A program made the position numbers and the translations under genes. This document shows, piece after piece, positions 26,680-35,608 of a stretch of 64,000 nt of DNA (position 1 is the stretch's first letter; every line of letters starts with the position of its first letter). This stretch comes from Dysgonomonas sp. HDW5A. GTDB lineage: Bacteria; Bacteroidota; Bacteroidia; Bacteroidales; Dysgonomonadaceae. The notes below the pieces were generated by a model. That model ran no database searches, was not told the origin of the DNA, and saw nothing but the letters and a program-made list of their open reading frames with translations. The stretch covers positions 1,426,001 through 1,490,000 of the forward strand of contig NZ_CP049857.1 of the NCBI RefSeq assembly GCF_011299555.1. The letters are read 5' to 3'.

Positions 26680-28737
26680 TTATCTGTTGGGCTGTTGATC
26701 GATCACAGGACTTTTAGACACTTCGTTACCCGGTATTCCGAAATAATAGTCGATCGGATTATACTCAAACGTTTTAAGGCTTACCCATTGGAAGTGTGCA
26801 TCGAAGAAATACTTCCCGCTTTCTGTAGAGAAGAATGGATATAAGCCTCGGAAACGGTAACGAGAATTATTACTGAATGTATTTTTATCTCTCTTTTCGC
26901 CCCAAAAGCCATCCCTGTTATCATAATGTTGTACACGCCAGCGTCTCAAATCCCATTTCACCTTATGCTCAAGAGCAAGCTCTTTGCGTCTCTCCTTACG
27001 CACAATGTTGCGTCCTGCCTCATCCGATGTAACACTACCAACCAGTAATGTAGCACCTGCCCGTTCACGTATGGCATTTACAGCTTCGGTAGCTACTTGC
27101 AGCATATTAGACCCATCAGGCGACTGTTCTCCCGCCAGTGACAACTCTACTCCTGCTTCTGCTGCATTTAGTAAAACCTCAGCATAGCGCATCAAGATAA
27201 ATGGCTGTGCCGATTTTCCCTCGCCGATTACAGCAGACGGATCGGGGTTAAGCCATTTACGTCCAAAGAGTCCGGTTATTGCCCCTTCTCCATTATTATA
27301 GAAAGGCCCGTTAGCTCCGGCTGCAGTCATTGGACTGCCATTGTAGGTAACCAACTCTTGGCTTTGTCCTTCCATAGGGCTAAGGTACAATGTCTTTGGC
27401 TTTTGGGTATACATACTCAAATTCTGATATTGATTATCTGCTGTTGCATAAGAATAATCGCTGAAAAAAGGTTTGATTGGTGTAGAGCCTGTGTATACTC
27501 CGGCACGTATCTCAATATTTTTTCCTTTAAACATATCGCCCGGAAAAATCACATAAGCACGTAAACGTGGCTCTGCATTTTTAAACAAATCCATCGGCTT
27601 ATCGTACAAAATATAATTCCCTTGATTATTGGCATTCCCTGTAGTAAGTTTTACCGTACCATCGGGATATCTGTCAAAACCTTCGAATAATTCCACGAAA
27701 TCGAGTGAAGGGCATGTTCCTGAAGATAGTGGTGAACGGAAAATAAATGGTGCACTATATGCATCATAACCGTGTGTTGAAGTAGGGTATATGTATTGTT
27801 TCACATAGATATTCTCAGGACTGCTCAAATCGCTGAACATATCTACCATATTCTGATATTGTGCATCGCGGTCTGAAGCCGACCATTTTTTCTTGTACAA
27901 AGAATATCCTCCATTAACCATTACTTCACGAGCTGCTTTATAGGCTTCCCTAAAGTACTTTTTAGAAGCTGCCTGCCATTTATCCTCAGCAAATCCCATT
28001 ACACGCACACCAGTTTTTTGTCCGAAACCTGTCAGACGACCGGGTACTGTTTCATTGTATTTGGCTACAGATCCGGCGTATAGCATAGCTTCAGATTTAA
28101 ATGATAAGGCTACATATTTATTGGAGTAGCCCACCTTAGGGCTGATTGGCTTCAGTAGCTCAATCGCTTTATCAAAATCGGCAAGTACCTGATCCCAAGT
28201 TTCTTCTTCGGTAGAACGTGGGACTTCCAATGCACTTTTATCGGCAGGATAAGCAATTACTTTAGTTACCAAAGGCACACCTCCAAAACGCCGTGCCATG
28301 GCATAAAATACAGTAGCCCGCACAAAATAGGCCTCGCCTAGATAATGATTATAGGTTGCTTCAGGATAGGAGCCTTGATATTGCGGCAACGTTTCCAACA
28401 AATAGTTTGCATCGCGTAATAAGGTGAAGGCTTTTTCCCAATAGGGAGTTCTTTCTCCTGTAAACGCAGCACAGATACCGTCACGAGTCAGCGCTTCACC
28501 GGTTCCTTCTATGCCCATAGCATTGAGCCATCCGTTGAATTCGACTCCCCATTGTGCCATATATTTGAAATCTTCAAACGGCATATTGCTATACATTCTC
28601 GCCATATAAATCTCCAGACCCGATTCGTTCGTCAAAAGATCTTCATCTGTAACGATATTTTTCGGTGGAACATCCAAATCTGCACAAGCAGAAAAGAATA
28701 ATAAACTGAGCAGAGATAATATAAATATCTTTTTCAT
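26680..28737 (-). CDS. SusD/RagB family glycan-binding lipoprotein
   Basis: This 685-residue surface lipoprotein (lipobox FSAC, Cys18) is the SusD partner of the TonB-dependent transporter encoded 41 bases upstream. It forms the lid of the transporter and captures oligosaccharides. TPR-like helices are visible (NHYLGEAYFVRATVFYAMAR, then DKALEVPR-type linkers) and the C-terminal hallmark block includes RYAEVLLNAAEAG and IVRKERRKELALEHKVKWDLRRW as separate stretches. The length is above the usual 500-600, with insertions in the second half. In this locus with GH92 and GH76 the ligand is probably alpha-mannan fragments. Confidence 0.95.
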   Translation of the reverse strand: MKKIFILSLLSLLFFSACADLDVPPKNIVTDEDLLTNESGLEIYMARMYSNMPFEDFKYMAQWGVEFNGWLNAMGIEGTGEALTRDGICAAFTGERTPYWEKAFTLLRDANYLLETLPQYQGSYPEATYNHYLGEAYFVRATVFYAMARRFGGVPLVTKVIAYPADKSALEVPRSTEEETWDQVLADFDKAIELLKPISPKVGYSNKYVALSFKSEAMLYAGSVAKYNETVPGRLTGFGQKTGVRVMGFAEDKWQAASKKYFREAYKAAREVMVNGGYSLYKKKWSASDRDAQYQNMVDMFSDLSSPENIYVKQYIYPTSTHGYDAYSAPFIFRSPLSSGTCPSLDFVELFEGFDRYPDGTVKLTTGNANNQGNYILYDKPMDLFKNAEPRLRAYVIFPGDMFKGKNIEIRAGVYTGSTPIKPFFSDYSYATADNQYQNLSMYTQKPKTLYLSPMEGQSQELVTYNGSPMTAAGANGPFYNNGEGAITGLFGRKWLNPDPSAVIGEGKSAQPFILMRYAEVLLNAAEAGVELSLAGEQSPDGSNMLQVATEAVNAIRERAGATLLVGSVTSDEAGRNIVRKERRKELALEHKVKWDLRRWRVQHYDNRDGFWGEKRDKNTFSNNSRYRFRGLYPFFSTESGKYFFDAHFQWVSLKTFEYNPIDYYFGIPGNEVSKSPVIDQQPNR

Positions 28738-28778
28738 ATATATCTAAATTATAATTCGTAACTTTTTAACACAAATTT

Positions 28779-31700
28779 CTAAAACGAGAGCGACATACCT
28801 AATGTATAAGTTCTGTTGAGTGGATACATACGTCCGTTTTCATCATCGGGATGTTCAGGATCCACAAATTTCACTTTCGTTATGGTAAACAAGTTAAAGG
28901 CATTGGCAAATACACGCAAGTTCATAGATGCTAAAGATTTTATGTGAGGCAATGTATACCCTACTTCTATACTCTTGAGACGCAAATACGCAGTACTTAC
29001 ACGGTTGAACTCCGAATTTGTTTTCGGGTAGTGTCCTGTATAACCATAGTAACCGCTTACCCATTCGGTAGAAGTATTATATGGATCTGCTTGTGGATCA
29101 ACAGGGTGCCAACGATCCAAATATTGTGTTAAAGTACCTCCCCCATTGTTACCCCATATACTATACAACGGCTCTTTATACTCCATAGAACCGAGTGCCG
29201 ATCCTTGAAAAAGGAAACTCGCATCAAAATTCTTGTATGAACCGTCAAAAGCCAAACTGTAATTGAACCATGGTGTTTGATCGTAAGCAAAAGGATGCTC
29301 GTCCAATCCGTCAATTTGTCCATCACCATTCCAATCTACGTATTTATAGTCACCGGGTAATACATCACGTTCGTGATACAACTGATACGAATGGATATCA
29401 TTCCAGTTTTGGAAACGTCCTGCTGATTCATACCCGAATTGCACTCCCTGATAACGATTTGTCAGATTATCATTTCTCCATTTATCGTATGAGTTACCAT
29501 ATGGCCCCTTTTCTACAGCGATCATATGCTGTTGGCGAGCAATTGTTCCAATAGCTTTTACTTTATACGTAAAATCATTGATTCGGTTTCGGTGTGTAAG
29601 TTCCAGGTCAATACCAAAGTTGCGGTCGCTGTTCAGATTTTCGAGAGGAGCTGTAGCACCTATGACTGTTGGAAATTCTCCTGTTTGTCGGGCGAAAAGA
29701 CCTTCTCGACGACGATCAAAATAGTCAAAAGAGAATCCAAATAAACCATCCCATCCTTCAAAATCGACACCGATATTAAACATATGCGATTCGTACCAAG
29801 AGATCAATTTGTTAGGCACAGGTTTTGTATCTACTCCATAGATGAACTGATCTCCAAATATATAACCCGGAGCATATTGGTTATAATACCCCGAAGCGGC
29901 ATTACTGTTCGAAGCCGGATAGTTATATCCTCCTGCCCATTCATAATTCCAGTCGTTAGCCAAATCATCTCCCAATATACCGTAACTACCTCTCAGTTTC
30001 AACTGGTTTACAAACGACATGGCTGTTATCGATTTAAAGAACGGCTCTTCGGATATACGCCAACCCGCAGAAGCTGAAGGGAAGAAACCCCACTGATGAC
30101 CGGGAGCAAATTTAGACGAACCATCGTAGCGGAATTGTGCCTCAAGCAAATAACGGTCGGCAAATGCATAGTTTACCCTACCAATTAATGCAGCATTGGT
30201 AGTTTCATAAAGGTCGTTGTTCCCTTTATTCATTCCTCCCAACTGATTGTCATCTATACCTGCAAAAAGGTAGTCCATTGCAAATGCAAGGTCGCGTTGT
30301 GCATAGAAGTTATCACCTATACGCCGTTGAGTTTCCCAACCTAGTAATCCGCTTACTTTATGAACGGTATTGAAAGTACGGTCGTAGTTCACAATAAACT
30401 GTCCCAAACGTTGTTGCTTATCATAAAATTCGCGTCGAAGCTGGGTAGGTGAACTTGAGTTATATAACTTAGAGAGATACGACTCACTGATAGGGTCATA
30501 CGCATATTGATAATATTCCTTACGGTATATTGTGTTATTATCTTGTCTGTAATCTAAGCTGGCCAGAACTTTTGCTTTTAATCCTTTCAATACAGGGTTC
30601 AGTGTCCCGAAGTCGTAATTAAGCGTTGCCGACGACTGGAAGTATTTCTGCTCATATTTACGGTAACCCGATATATCGGAAGACATTTTTGCGACTGTAT
30701 TTTCTTCCAGATCCAACCCTTCATAGTTAAGCATTGTATTTTCGGGATCGGCATATGCAGGATACAATACGCCTTGGCGCCAGTAGTTCCGGATAATATC
30801 CGTTGCATTGGCATATGGGTTGTTGCGTTGATCGGCAATTGCACTGAGGTTAATTCCAAAAGTTAAGCCTTTTACAATTTCGGTATTGATATTCGAACGG
30901 ATATTGTATTTATTGTAATTCAGGTCACCTGATTTAAAGAAACCTTCCTGATAAAAGTAACCCATACTCACAAAGAACTGAGTTTTTTCGGTTCCTCCCG
31001 TAATACTTACATCGTGTTGGGTTTGTGGTGAAACACTTGAAAATAACAATCCGTTCCAGTCTGTAGTTCTGCGTGTGCCGTTTCTGAAAGCCTCAAAGTC
31101 CGCTTCTTTATATACGATACTACCCCCATTTACGTTGTTCATCGATCTTTCGTTGTACAATGTCATGGTTTGAAAGGCATCGGCTAGTGCAGGCATTTTC
31201 GATACCTTTTGAAAGGTATACGAACCATTGTAACTTACTCTGGTTTTTCCTTCTTTTGTTCCGCTTTTGGTTGTTACAAGTAATACTCCATTGGCTGAAC
31301 GTACACCATAAATAGCTGCCGAAGCATCTTTCAGGACAGATACGTCTTCAATATCATTGGGATTGAGGCGTTGAAACTCTTCTGTTGAACGTGGAATACC
31401 ATCGATAACCACCAAAGGTGCTCCTAAACCACGAATATCGAAGTTACTGTTAAATGTTCCCGGCTCGGCACTTTTTTGCCATACACGTACACCGGCAATC
31501 CGTCCGGCAAGCATATTTTGAGGGTTTTCGTTCTGAGTCCGCAGCATTTCCCCCCCTTTTACTCCGGCTACGGCTCCGGTAAGAGAGGCTTTTTTCTGAG
31601 TACCATACCCTACAACTACTACATCGTCAAGGAGATTGGCATCTATCTGCATTACCGTATTGATTTGAGTGCGCCCATTCACTTTCTCTTCTCTGGTTGC

Positions 31701-31955
31701 ATATCCCAGATAGGAAAATACCAATGTAGAGTTTGCGGGAGCGTTAATGGTGTATTCACCATCAAGACCGGTTATTACCCCCACTGTAGTATTCTTTACT
31801 ACTACACTGGCCCCAATAATCGGTTCATTGTTATTATCGGTAACTATACCTGATACGGTACTATTTTGCGCCTGCATCGATAAAGGTGCAAAAACAACAA
31901 GCAGCATCATCAGATGCAAAAGTTGCATGGCTTTAGCATATCGTGTTTTTATCAT
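28779..31955 (-). CDS. SusC/RagA TonB-dependent outer-membrane transporter
   Basis: This 1058-residue outer-membrane receptor imports oligosaccharides using TonB energy. A signal peptide of about 29 residues is followed by a carboxypeptidase-regulatory domain (STVSGIVTDNNNEPIIGASV). Then come the TonB-box-like DDVVVVGYGTQKK, the plug (GRIAGVRVWQK, VLKDASAAIYGVRSANGV) and a beta-barrel ending in an aromatic residue (GMSLSF). It starts 24 bases after the GH76 stop and is followed by its SusD partner, so the set is one operon. There is no STN sensor domain, which agrees with control by a separate regulator rather than by a sigma/anti-sigma pair. Confidence 0.96.
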   Translation of the reverse strand: MIKTRYAKAMQLLHLMMLLVVFAPLSMQAQNSTVSGIVTDNNNEPIIGASVVVKNTTVGVITGLDGEYTINAPANSTLVFSYLGYATREEKVNGRTQINTVMQIDANLLDDVVVVGYGTQKKASLTGAVAGVKGGEMLRTQNENPQNMLAGRIAGVRVWQKSAEPGTFNSNFDIRGLGAPLVVIDGIPRSTEEFQRLNPNDIEDVSVLKDASAAIYGVRSANGVLLVTTKSGTKEGKTRVSYNGSYTFQKVSKMPALADAFQTMTLYNERSMNNVNGGSIVYKEADFEAFRNGTRRTTDWNGLLFSSVSPQTQHDVSITGGTEKTQFFVSMGYFYQEGFFKSGDLNYNKYNIRSNINTEIVKGLTFGINLSAIADQRNNPYANATDIIRNYWRQGVLYPAYADPENTMLNYEGLDLEENTVAKMSSDISGYRKYEQKYFQSSATLNYDFGTLNPVLKGLKAKVLASLDYRQDNNTIYRKEYYQYAYDPISESYLSKLYNSSSPTQLRREFYDKQQRLGQFIVNYDRTFNTVHKVSGLLGWETQRRIGDNFYAQRDLAFAMDYLFAGIDDNQLGGMNKGNNDLYETTNAALIGRVNYAFADRYLLEAQFRYDGSSKFAPGHQWGFFPSASAGWRISEEPFFKSITAMSFVNQLKLRGSYGILGDDLANDWNYEWAGGYNYPASNSNAASGYYNQYAPGYIFGDQFIYGVDTKPVPNKLISWYESHMFNIGVDFEGWDGLFGFSFDYFDRRREGLFARQTGEFPTVIGATAPLENLNSDRNFGIDLELTHRNRINDFTYKVKAIGTIARQQHMIAVEKGPYGNSYDKWRNDNLTNRYQGVQFGYESAGRFQNWNDIHSYQLYHERDVLPGDYKYVDWNGDGQIDGLDEHPFAYDQTPWFNYSLAFDGSYKNFDASFLFQGSALGSMEYKEPLYSIWGNNGGGTLTQYLDRWHPVDPQADPYNTSTEWVSGYYGYTGHYPKTNSEFNRVSTAYLRLKSIEVGYTLPHIKSLASMNLRVFANAFNLFTITKVKFVDPEHPDDENGRMYPLNRTYTLGMSLSF

Positions 31956-31979
31956 AACAATATTGATAATTAAGTTAAT

Positions 31980-33416
31980 TTATTTTTGGAGCTCATACTT
32001 TGCCAATACAGCATATTCGGCAGCAAAGGCAAACATGAACATTCCTTCCGTATTGTTCTTTCCCCTGTCGAGATTCCAACCAACCAGCAGATTGGTAGGA
32101 AGCATGTCTTTATAAAGGAAGTTGTCATACCCGTAATCAAGGTTCTTCTGAAAGCTATTGATACAAACATCAACAGTTTTATAGGATGGATACAGGTCTA
32201 CATAACCACGCATCAATACACCATTGAACCAATCTCTGAAACCACTGATGTCATAAGTATAATATCCGGGCTTGTTTACACCCAGTTTAGCAAAATAGCC
32301 AAAGCTTGCGGTTGACAGTTTTTGCCCATCTTCCAAATACATATTGTTACCTGTCGCACGAAATAGATCGGCTGCTCCCGAGAGCATTGTTCCACTATTG
32401 TAAGTGATTGCCGGTCCTACACGGTCAACACAAGTTCCTCCTTTACGATAAGGTACACCATCGATTATTTCTGTTTCAGGGCTTCCCGGAGTACATCCTC
32501 CCATCATATCATCATATACACCATCGGCACGCAATAAATTTTTCTTTTGCCAGTCATATATTTTTTTGGCAAAGTCCAAATAATAATCGCTTTTCTTCTG
32601 CATTTGTGTTTTTCGGGTTTTCTTGTCGGTAGCATCTATATACCGGTGCTCAATCATATCGGGTTTGCTTTTGTATAATTCGTGCAACCATACTAATGGA
32701 CTAACCATCGGTCCGTTACTACACGAATGCTTGGTTACGTAACCCGGTCCCCATGGAATACCTCCCACTTCATTTCCGTTGGCATCACGTGTGCAATCCC
32801 AACCATCGAGTACATATTCGGTTAAATATTCCGCCTTATTTAAATACTTCTGATCGTTGGTTAACTTATATGCTTCCAGCAACTCACGTACCAACCACAT
32901 CTGATCGTCGTATACATTTTCGATGCCTTCTACTTTAGCAGCACCTTTAGAGCCTCCCCTGTTAACTCCATACACTGTCCATTCTTTGGTTTGGGTATAA
33001 GAGGTTAATTCAAACGTACCTAAGTAATAATCGGCATTATCGTACAACTTAGCCAGCAAATCTACATAGCGATTGAAATGCTGATCGTATAGTGTTGAAC
33101 TGCCATGATCTTTTTGTGCCTTAAGTCCGTGAAGAATCGCATTAACTGCTTCAATAGAGCTGGTATACATCCATACACTACCTTTTTCTTCGGATCGGAT
33201 TTCTGTATACGGATTATAGTATCTTGCCATGGCCATACCATCTCCTGTAAAATAAAGAGAAATGGCCTGATCGGCTATTTGCATGGCTCGGGCAAGGTTT
33301 TGTTCAGAAAGAGTCGCCCCCCCCGACGGTTTATCGGGGGTATCGGTGGACGAACTTTCACTGCAAGCAACCGCAACCAGCAGAAAACAAGCAATTATTG
33401 TAAGAAATTTTTTCAT
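31980..33416 (-). CDS. GH76 endo-alpha-1,6-mannanase-type lipoprotein
   Basis: This 478-residue lipoprotein (lipobox AVAC, Cys18) belongs to glycoside hydrolase family 76, whose members cut the alpha-1,6-mannan backbone of yeast mannan and related glycans. The (alpha/alpha)-barrel motif with the paired catalytic aspartates is visible as NVYDDQMWLVRELLEA near residue 169. Later family landmarks include GWDCTRDANGNEVGGIPW and GGTCVDRVGPAITYNSGTML. As a lipoprotein in a SusCD operon it is probably on the cell surface and makes the oligosaccharides that the transporter imports. It lies 24 bases before SusC. Confidence 0.93.
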   Translation of the reverse strand: MKKFLTIIACFLLVAVACSESSSTDTPDKPSGGATLSEQNLARAMQIADQAISLYFTGDGMAMARYYNPYTEIRSEEKGSVWMYTSSIEAVNAILHGLKAQKDHGSSTLYDQHFNRYVDLLAKLYDNADYYLGTFELTSYTQTKEWTVYGVNRGGSKGAAKVEGIENVYDDQMWLVRELLEAYKLTNDQKYLNKAEYLTEYVLDGWDCTRDANGNEVGGIPWGPGYVTKHSCSNGPMVSPLVWLHELYKSKPDMIEHRYIDATDKKTRKTQMQKKSDYYLDFAKKIYDWQKKNLLRADGVYDDMMGGCTPGSPETEIIDGVPYRKGGTCVDRVGPAITYNSGTMLSGAADLFRATGNNMYLEDGQKLSTASFGYFAKLGVNKPGYYTYDISGFRDWFNGVLMRGYVDLYPSYKTVDVCINSFQKNLDYGYDNFLYKDMLPTNLLVGWNLDRGKNNTEGMFMFAFAAEYAVLAKYELQK

Positions 33417-33520
33417 TATATCAGTTTTTAAGTAAATCGGAGTATTTTAATGTATATCTCTTTAAGATAAAGCCGGATATAGCCGCTAAACTTATTCAAG
33501 CAATAAATAACTCCTGGATT

Positions 33521-35353
33521 TTATTTTAAATCAATCGAATAGAAAACCAATTTATTCTCGCCCGAATTGGCAACTCCATTGTATACTCCAAAGGCAAGTA
33601 CTACGTTATTACCATTAAACTGCGACAGATCATATACAAACGAAGCATAACCTTCGGGATTACCTGCTCCACCGTCTCCATGTTTAAATTTCCAACAGCC
33701 ATTACTTGCCGAGGATGCTTCCTGAGCTGTATTGGATTTAGGTGCTATATGGGTCACAGTACCATCTTCTTTAATAGCTGTCAATTTAAAGTATGTAGGG
33801 TTACTTCCGAAGTTTCGGGTTTTCAATGTCAACTGATTACTTCCTGAAGCAATGGCAAATTTGGCATAGTAATACGATTCGGGAACTTCGGTACTTACTT
33901 CGGATGTATTACGGGTTTTGATTAAGTAACCTTCAGAGGGGAATACTTCGGGGTCTTTCTTCAAAGGAACAAACGACCATTCGTGTCCGATGTGTGAAAC
34001 TGCACGCCATGCCTGATAAGCTGCCGGATATCCGGTTTGCATATTCACATCCCTTCCTGCACTGATAGGACTTATACCTGTAAAATGCTTTTTCGTCTGG
34101 GGCATAGTAGAACGTACTGTTTCTTGTGTAAGTTTCCATCCGTCTATTACTTCGTTACCCGGTAACCAATCCCAGCCTTCAACCTTTCTGTCGGCAAAAC
34201 GAACTGCACGAAGAACAAGTTGTTTCCAGTAATCTCCTGTTTCTTTGCGATAGATACCAATAGCAACAATTACTTCTTTGCCAACGTATGCACTCAGGTC
34301 GAAAGTAAAGTCGGTGTAATTACCTGATCCGTATTGCTTAGTTTCTCCTATTTGTACTGCTTGAGGTTCGGCTGCCGAAAGGTCAACTACCTGTACACCA
34401 AAGTAAGCCGGTGATGCTTCATCAGCATTATGTGTACGTAGTCTCACCGAAAGGATTTTGTTATCTGCCGTAATCTTTTTGCTGCCGTATGTATACGAGT
34501 CAAACACTTCCAAGTCGGCAGGATTAGTGCGGTCACCCGGATCATTACGGATTTGCAATGTTGTACCTTCCCATTGTTCTTCCCACTTACCTTTAAAGGT
34601 CATCGAGCTGAAATAGTTACAAGCCCAATCCCAATGAGGGTAAGCATCGGCATTACCTCCACCACGGTATTCATTATAATACCATTTATCGGCAGTTAAC
34701 AAATCGGCTAAGGTTAAACCACGTAGAAGTTCTGCTCCTCCCATTACTACATCCAATGTTACCATTCCGTCAACAAAATCGGCTTTGCTCACTTTTTTTG
34801 TCTGGGTTACATAATTGGCTTTAATAAATGTTACGACATAATCATCGGCAATGAGGTTTTCGAGGCTATATTTACCATCTGCCTCAGTAGTGGCCGATAC
34901 TGCTGGAGTTATACTGACTGTTACTCCGGAAAGTGGTGCTCCTCCGTTCTTTCCATCGGTAATGATACCGGAAATTTTCGCTGAAGCATTTACCATTGCC
35001 ACTGTGGTGGTAGCAACTTTATTACCATCAAATTTATCGGCTGTAACCGTCAGACTGACTGTTTGATATCCCGTTTTTGAGAAGGTAACGGAATGCGACT
35101 CGATAGAAACATTTTCGAATGTGTATTTTCCGTCGGTTCCGGTATTTATTGTTGCCTCGGTTCCGCCCATTCCTCCCATTGTAACGGTAACTCCGTCAAT
35201 GGGTACTCCTGCTTCATCAAGCACAACACCGGTAATTGTACCTATACCTTTACTGACCGGATCATCGTCATTATTACAGGAGCTTACTACACACACTATA
35301 GTTCCTAGCAAGACCATGAACATAAAAGTTCGTAAAATCTTTAATAATTTCAT
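33521..35353 (-). CDS. Surface lipoprotein with carboxypeptidase-regulatory and duplicated jelly-roll domains
   Basis: This 610-residue lipoprotein (lipobox VVSSC, Cys26) has an N-terminal pair of carboxypeptidase-regulatory-like domains (GTITGVVLDEAGVPIDGVTV and AKISGIITDGKNGGAPLSGV, about residues 38-205). Two similar beta modules follow. The first contains FDLSAYVGKEVIVAIGIY and the second contains YDLSQFNGNNVVLAFGVY, which points to an internal duplication of a carbohydrate-binding-like fold. No catalytic motif is seen. Its place between GH92 and GH76 suggests a surface glycan-binding protein, comparable in role to SusE/SusF, that holds mannan near the mannanase. Confidence 0.85.
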   Translation of the reverse strand: MKLLKILRTFMFMVLLGTIVCVVSSCNNDDDPVSKGIGTITGVVLDEAGVPIDGVTVTMGGMGGTEATINTGTDGKYTFENVSIESHSVTFSKTGYQTVSLTVTADKFDGNKVATTTVAMVNASAKISGIITDGKNGGAPLSGVTVSITPAVSATTEADGKYSLENLIADDYVVTFIKANYVTQTKKVSKADFVDGMVTLDVVMGGAELLRGLTLADLLTADKWYYNEYRGGGNADAYPHWDWACNYFSSMTFKGKWEEQWEGTTLQIRNDPGDRTNPADLEVFDSYTYGSKKITADNKILSVRLRTHNADEASPAYFGVQVVDLSAAEPQAVQIGETKQYGSGNYTDFTFDLSAYVGKEVIVAIGIYRKETGDYWKQLVLRAVRFADRKVEGWDWLPGNEVIDGWKLTQETVRSTMPQTKKHFTGISPISAGRDVNMQTGYPAAYQAWRAVSHIGHEWSFVPLKKDPEVFPSEGYLIKTRNTSEVSTEVPESYYYAKFAIASGSNQLTLKTRNFGSNPTYFKLTAIKEDGTVTHIAPKSNTAQEASSASNGCWKFKHGDGGAGNPEGYASFVYDLSQFNGNNVVLAFGVYNGVANSGENKLVFYSIDLK

Positions 35354-35608
35354 GTTAGTAATTAAATAAAAAGTTAAGGGTTGAATTCTAATAGAACTAT
35401 TAGATAATACTTATTAAAATTCAACCCACTGTTAACAGTTTTGTATTTTCCTCTGATATTCTTTAATAGATTTAAATCATATATTGGAAATAGAAGGCTA
35501 ATTAATTGACCAGAATAAAGGATACGATTTCAAACCGAAGAATCATAATAGAGATTCTCGAGTCCTTTTTTTCTCATGGGTTTACTGATTTTTTTTTAAG
35601 GTTTATAC

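Noticed and set aside
35539-35558. Hairpin AGAATC/GATTCT followed by a T-run on the plus strand
   Set aside because: No plus-strand gene precedes it and on the transcribed minus strand the T-run is missing, so no terminator is called.
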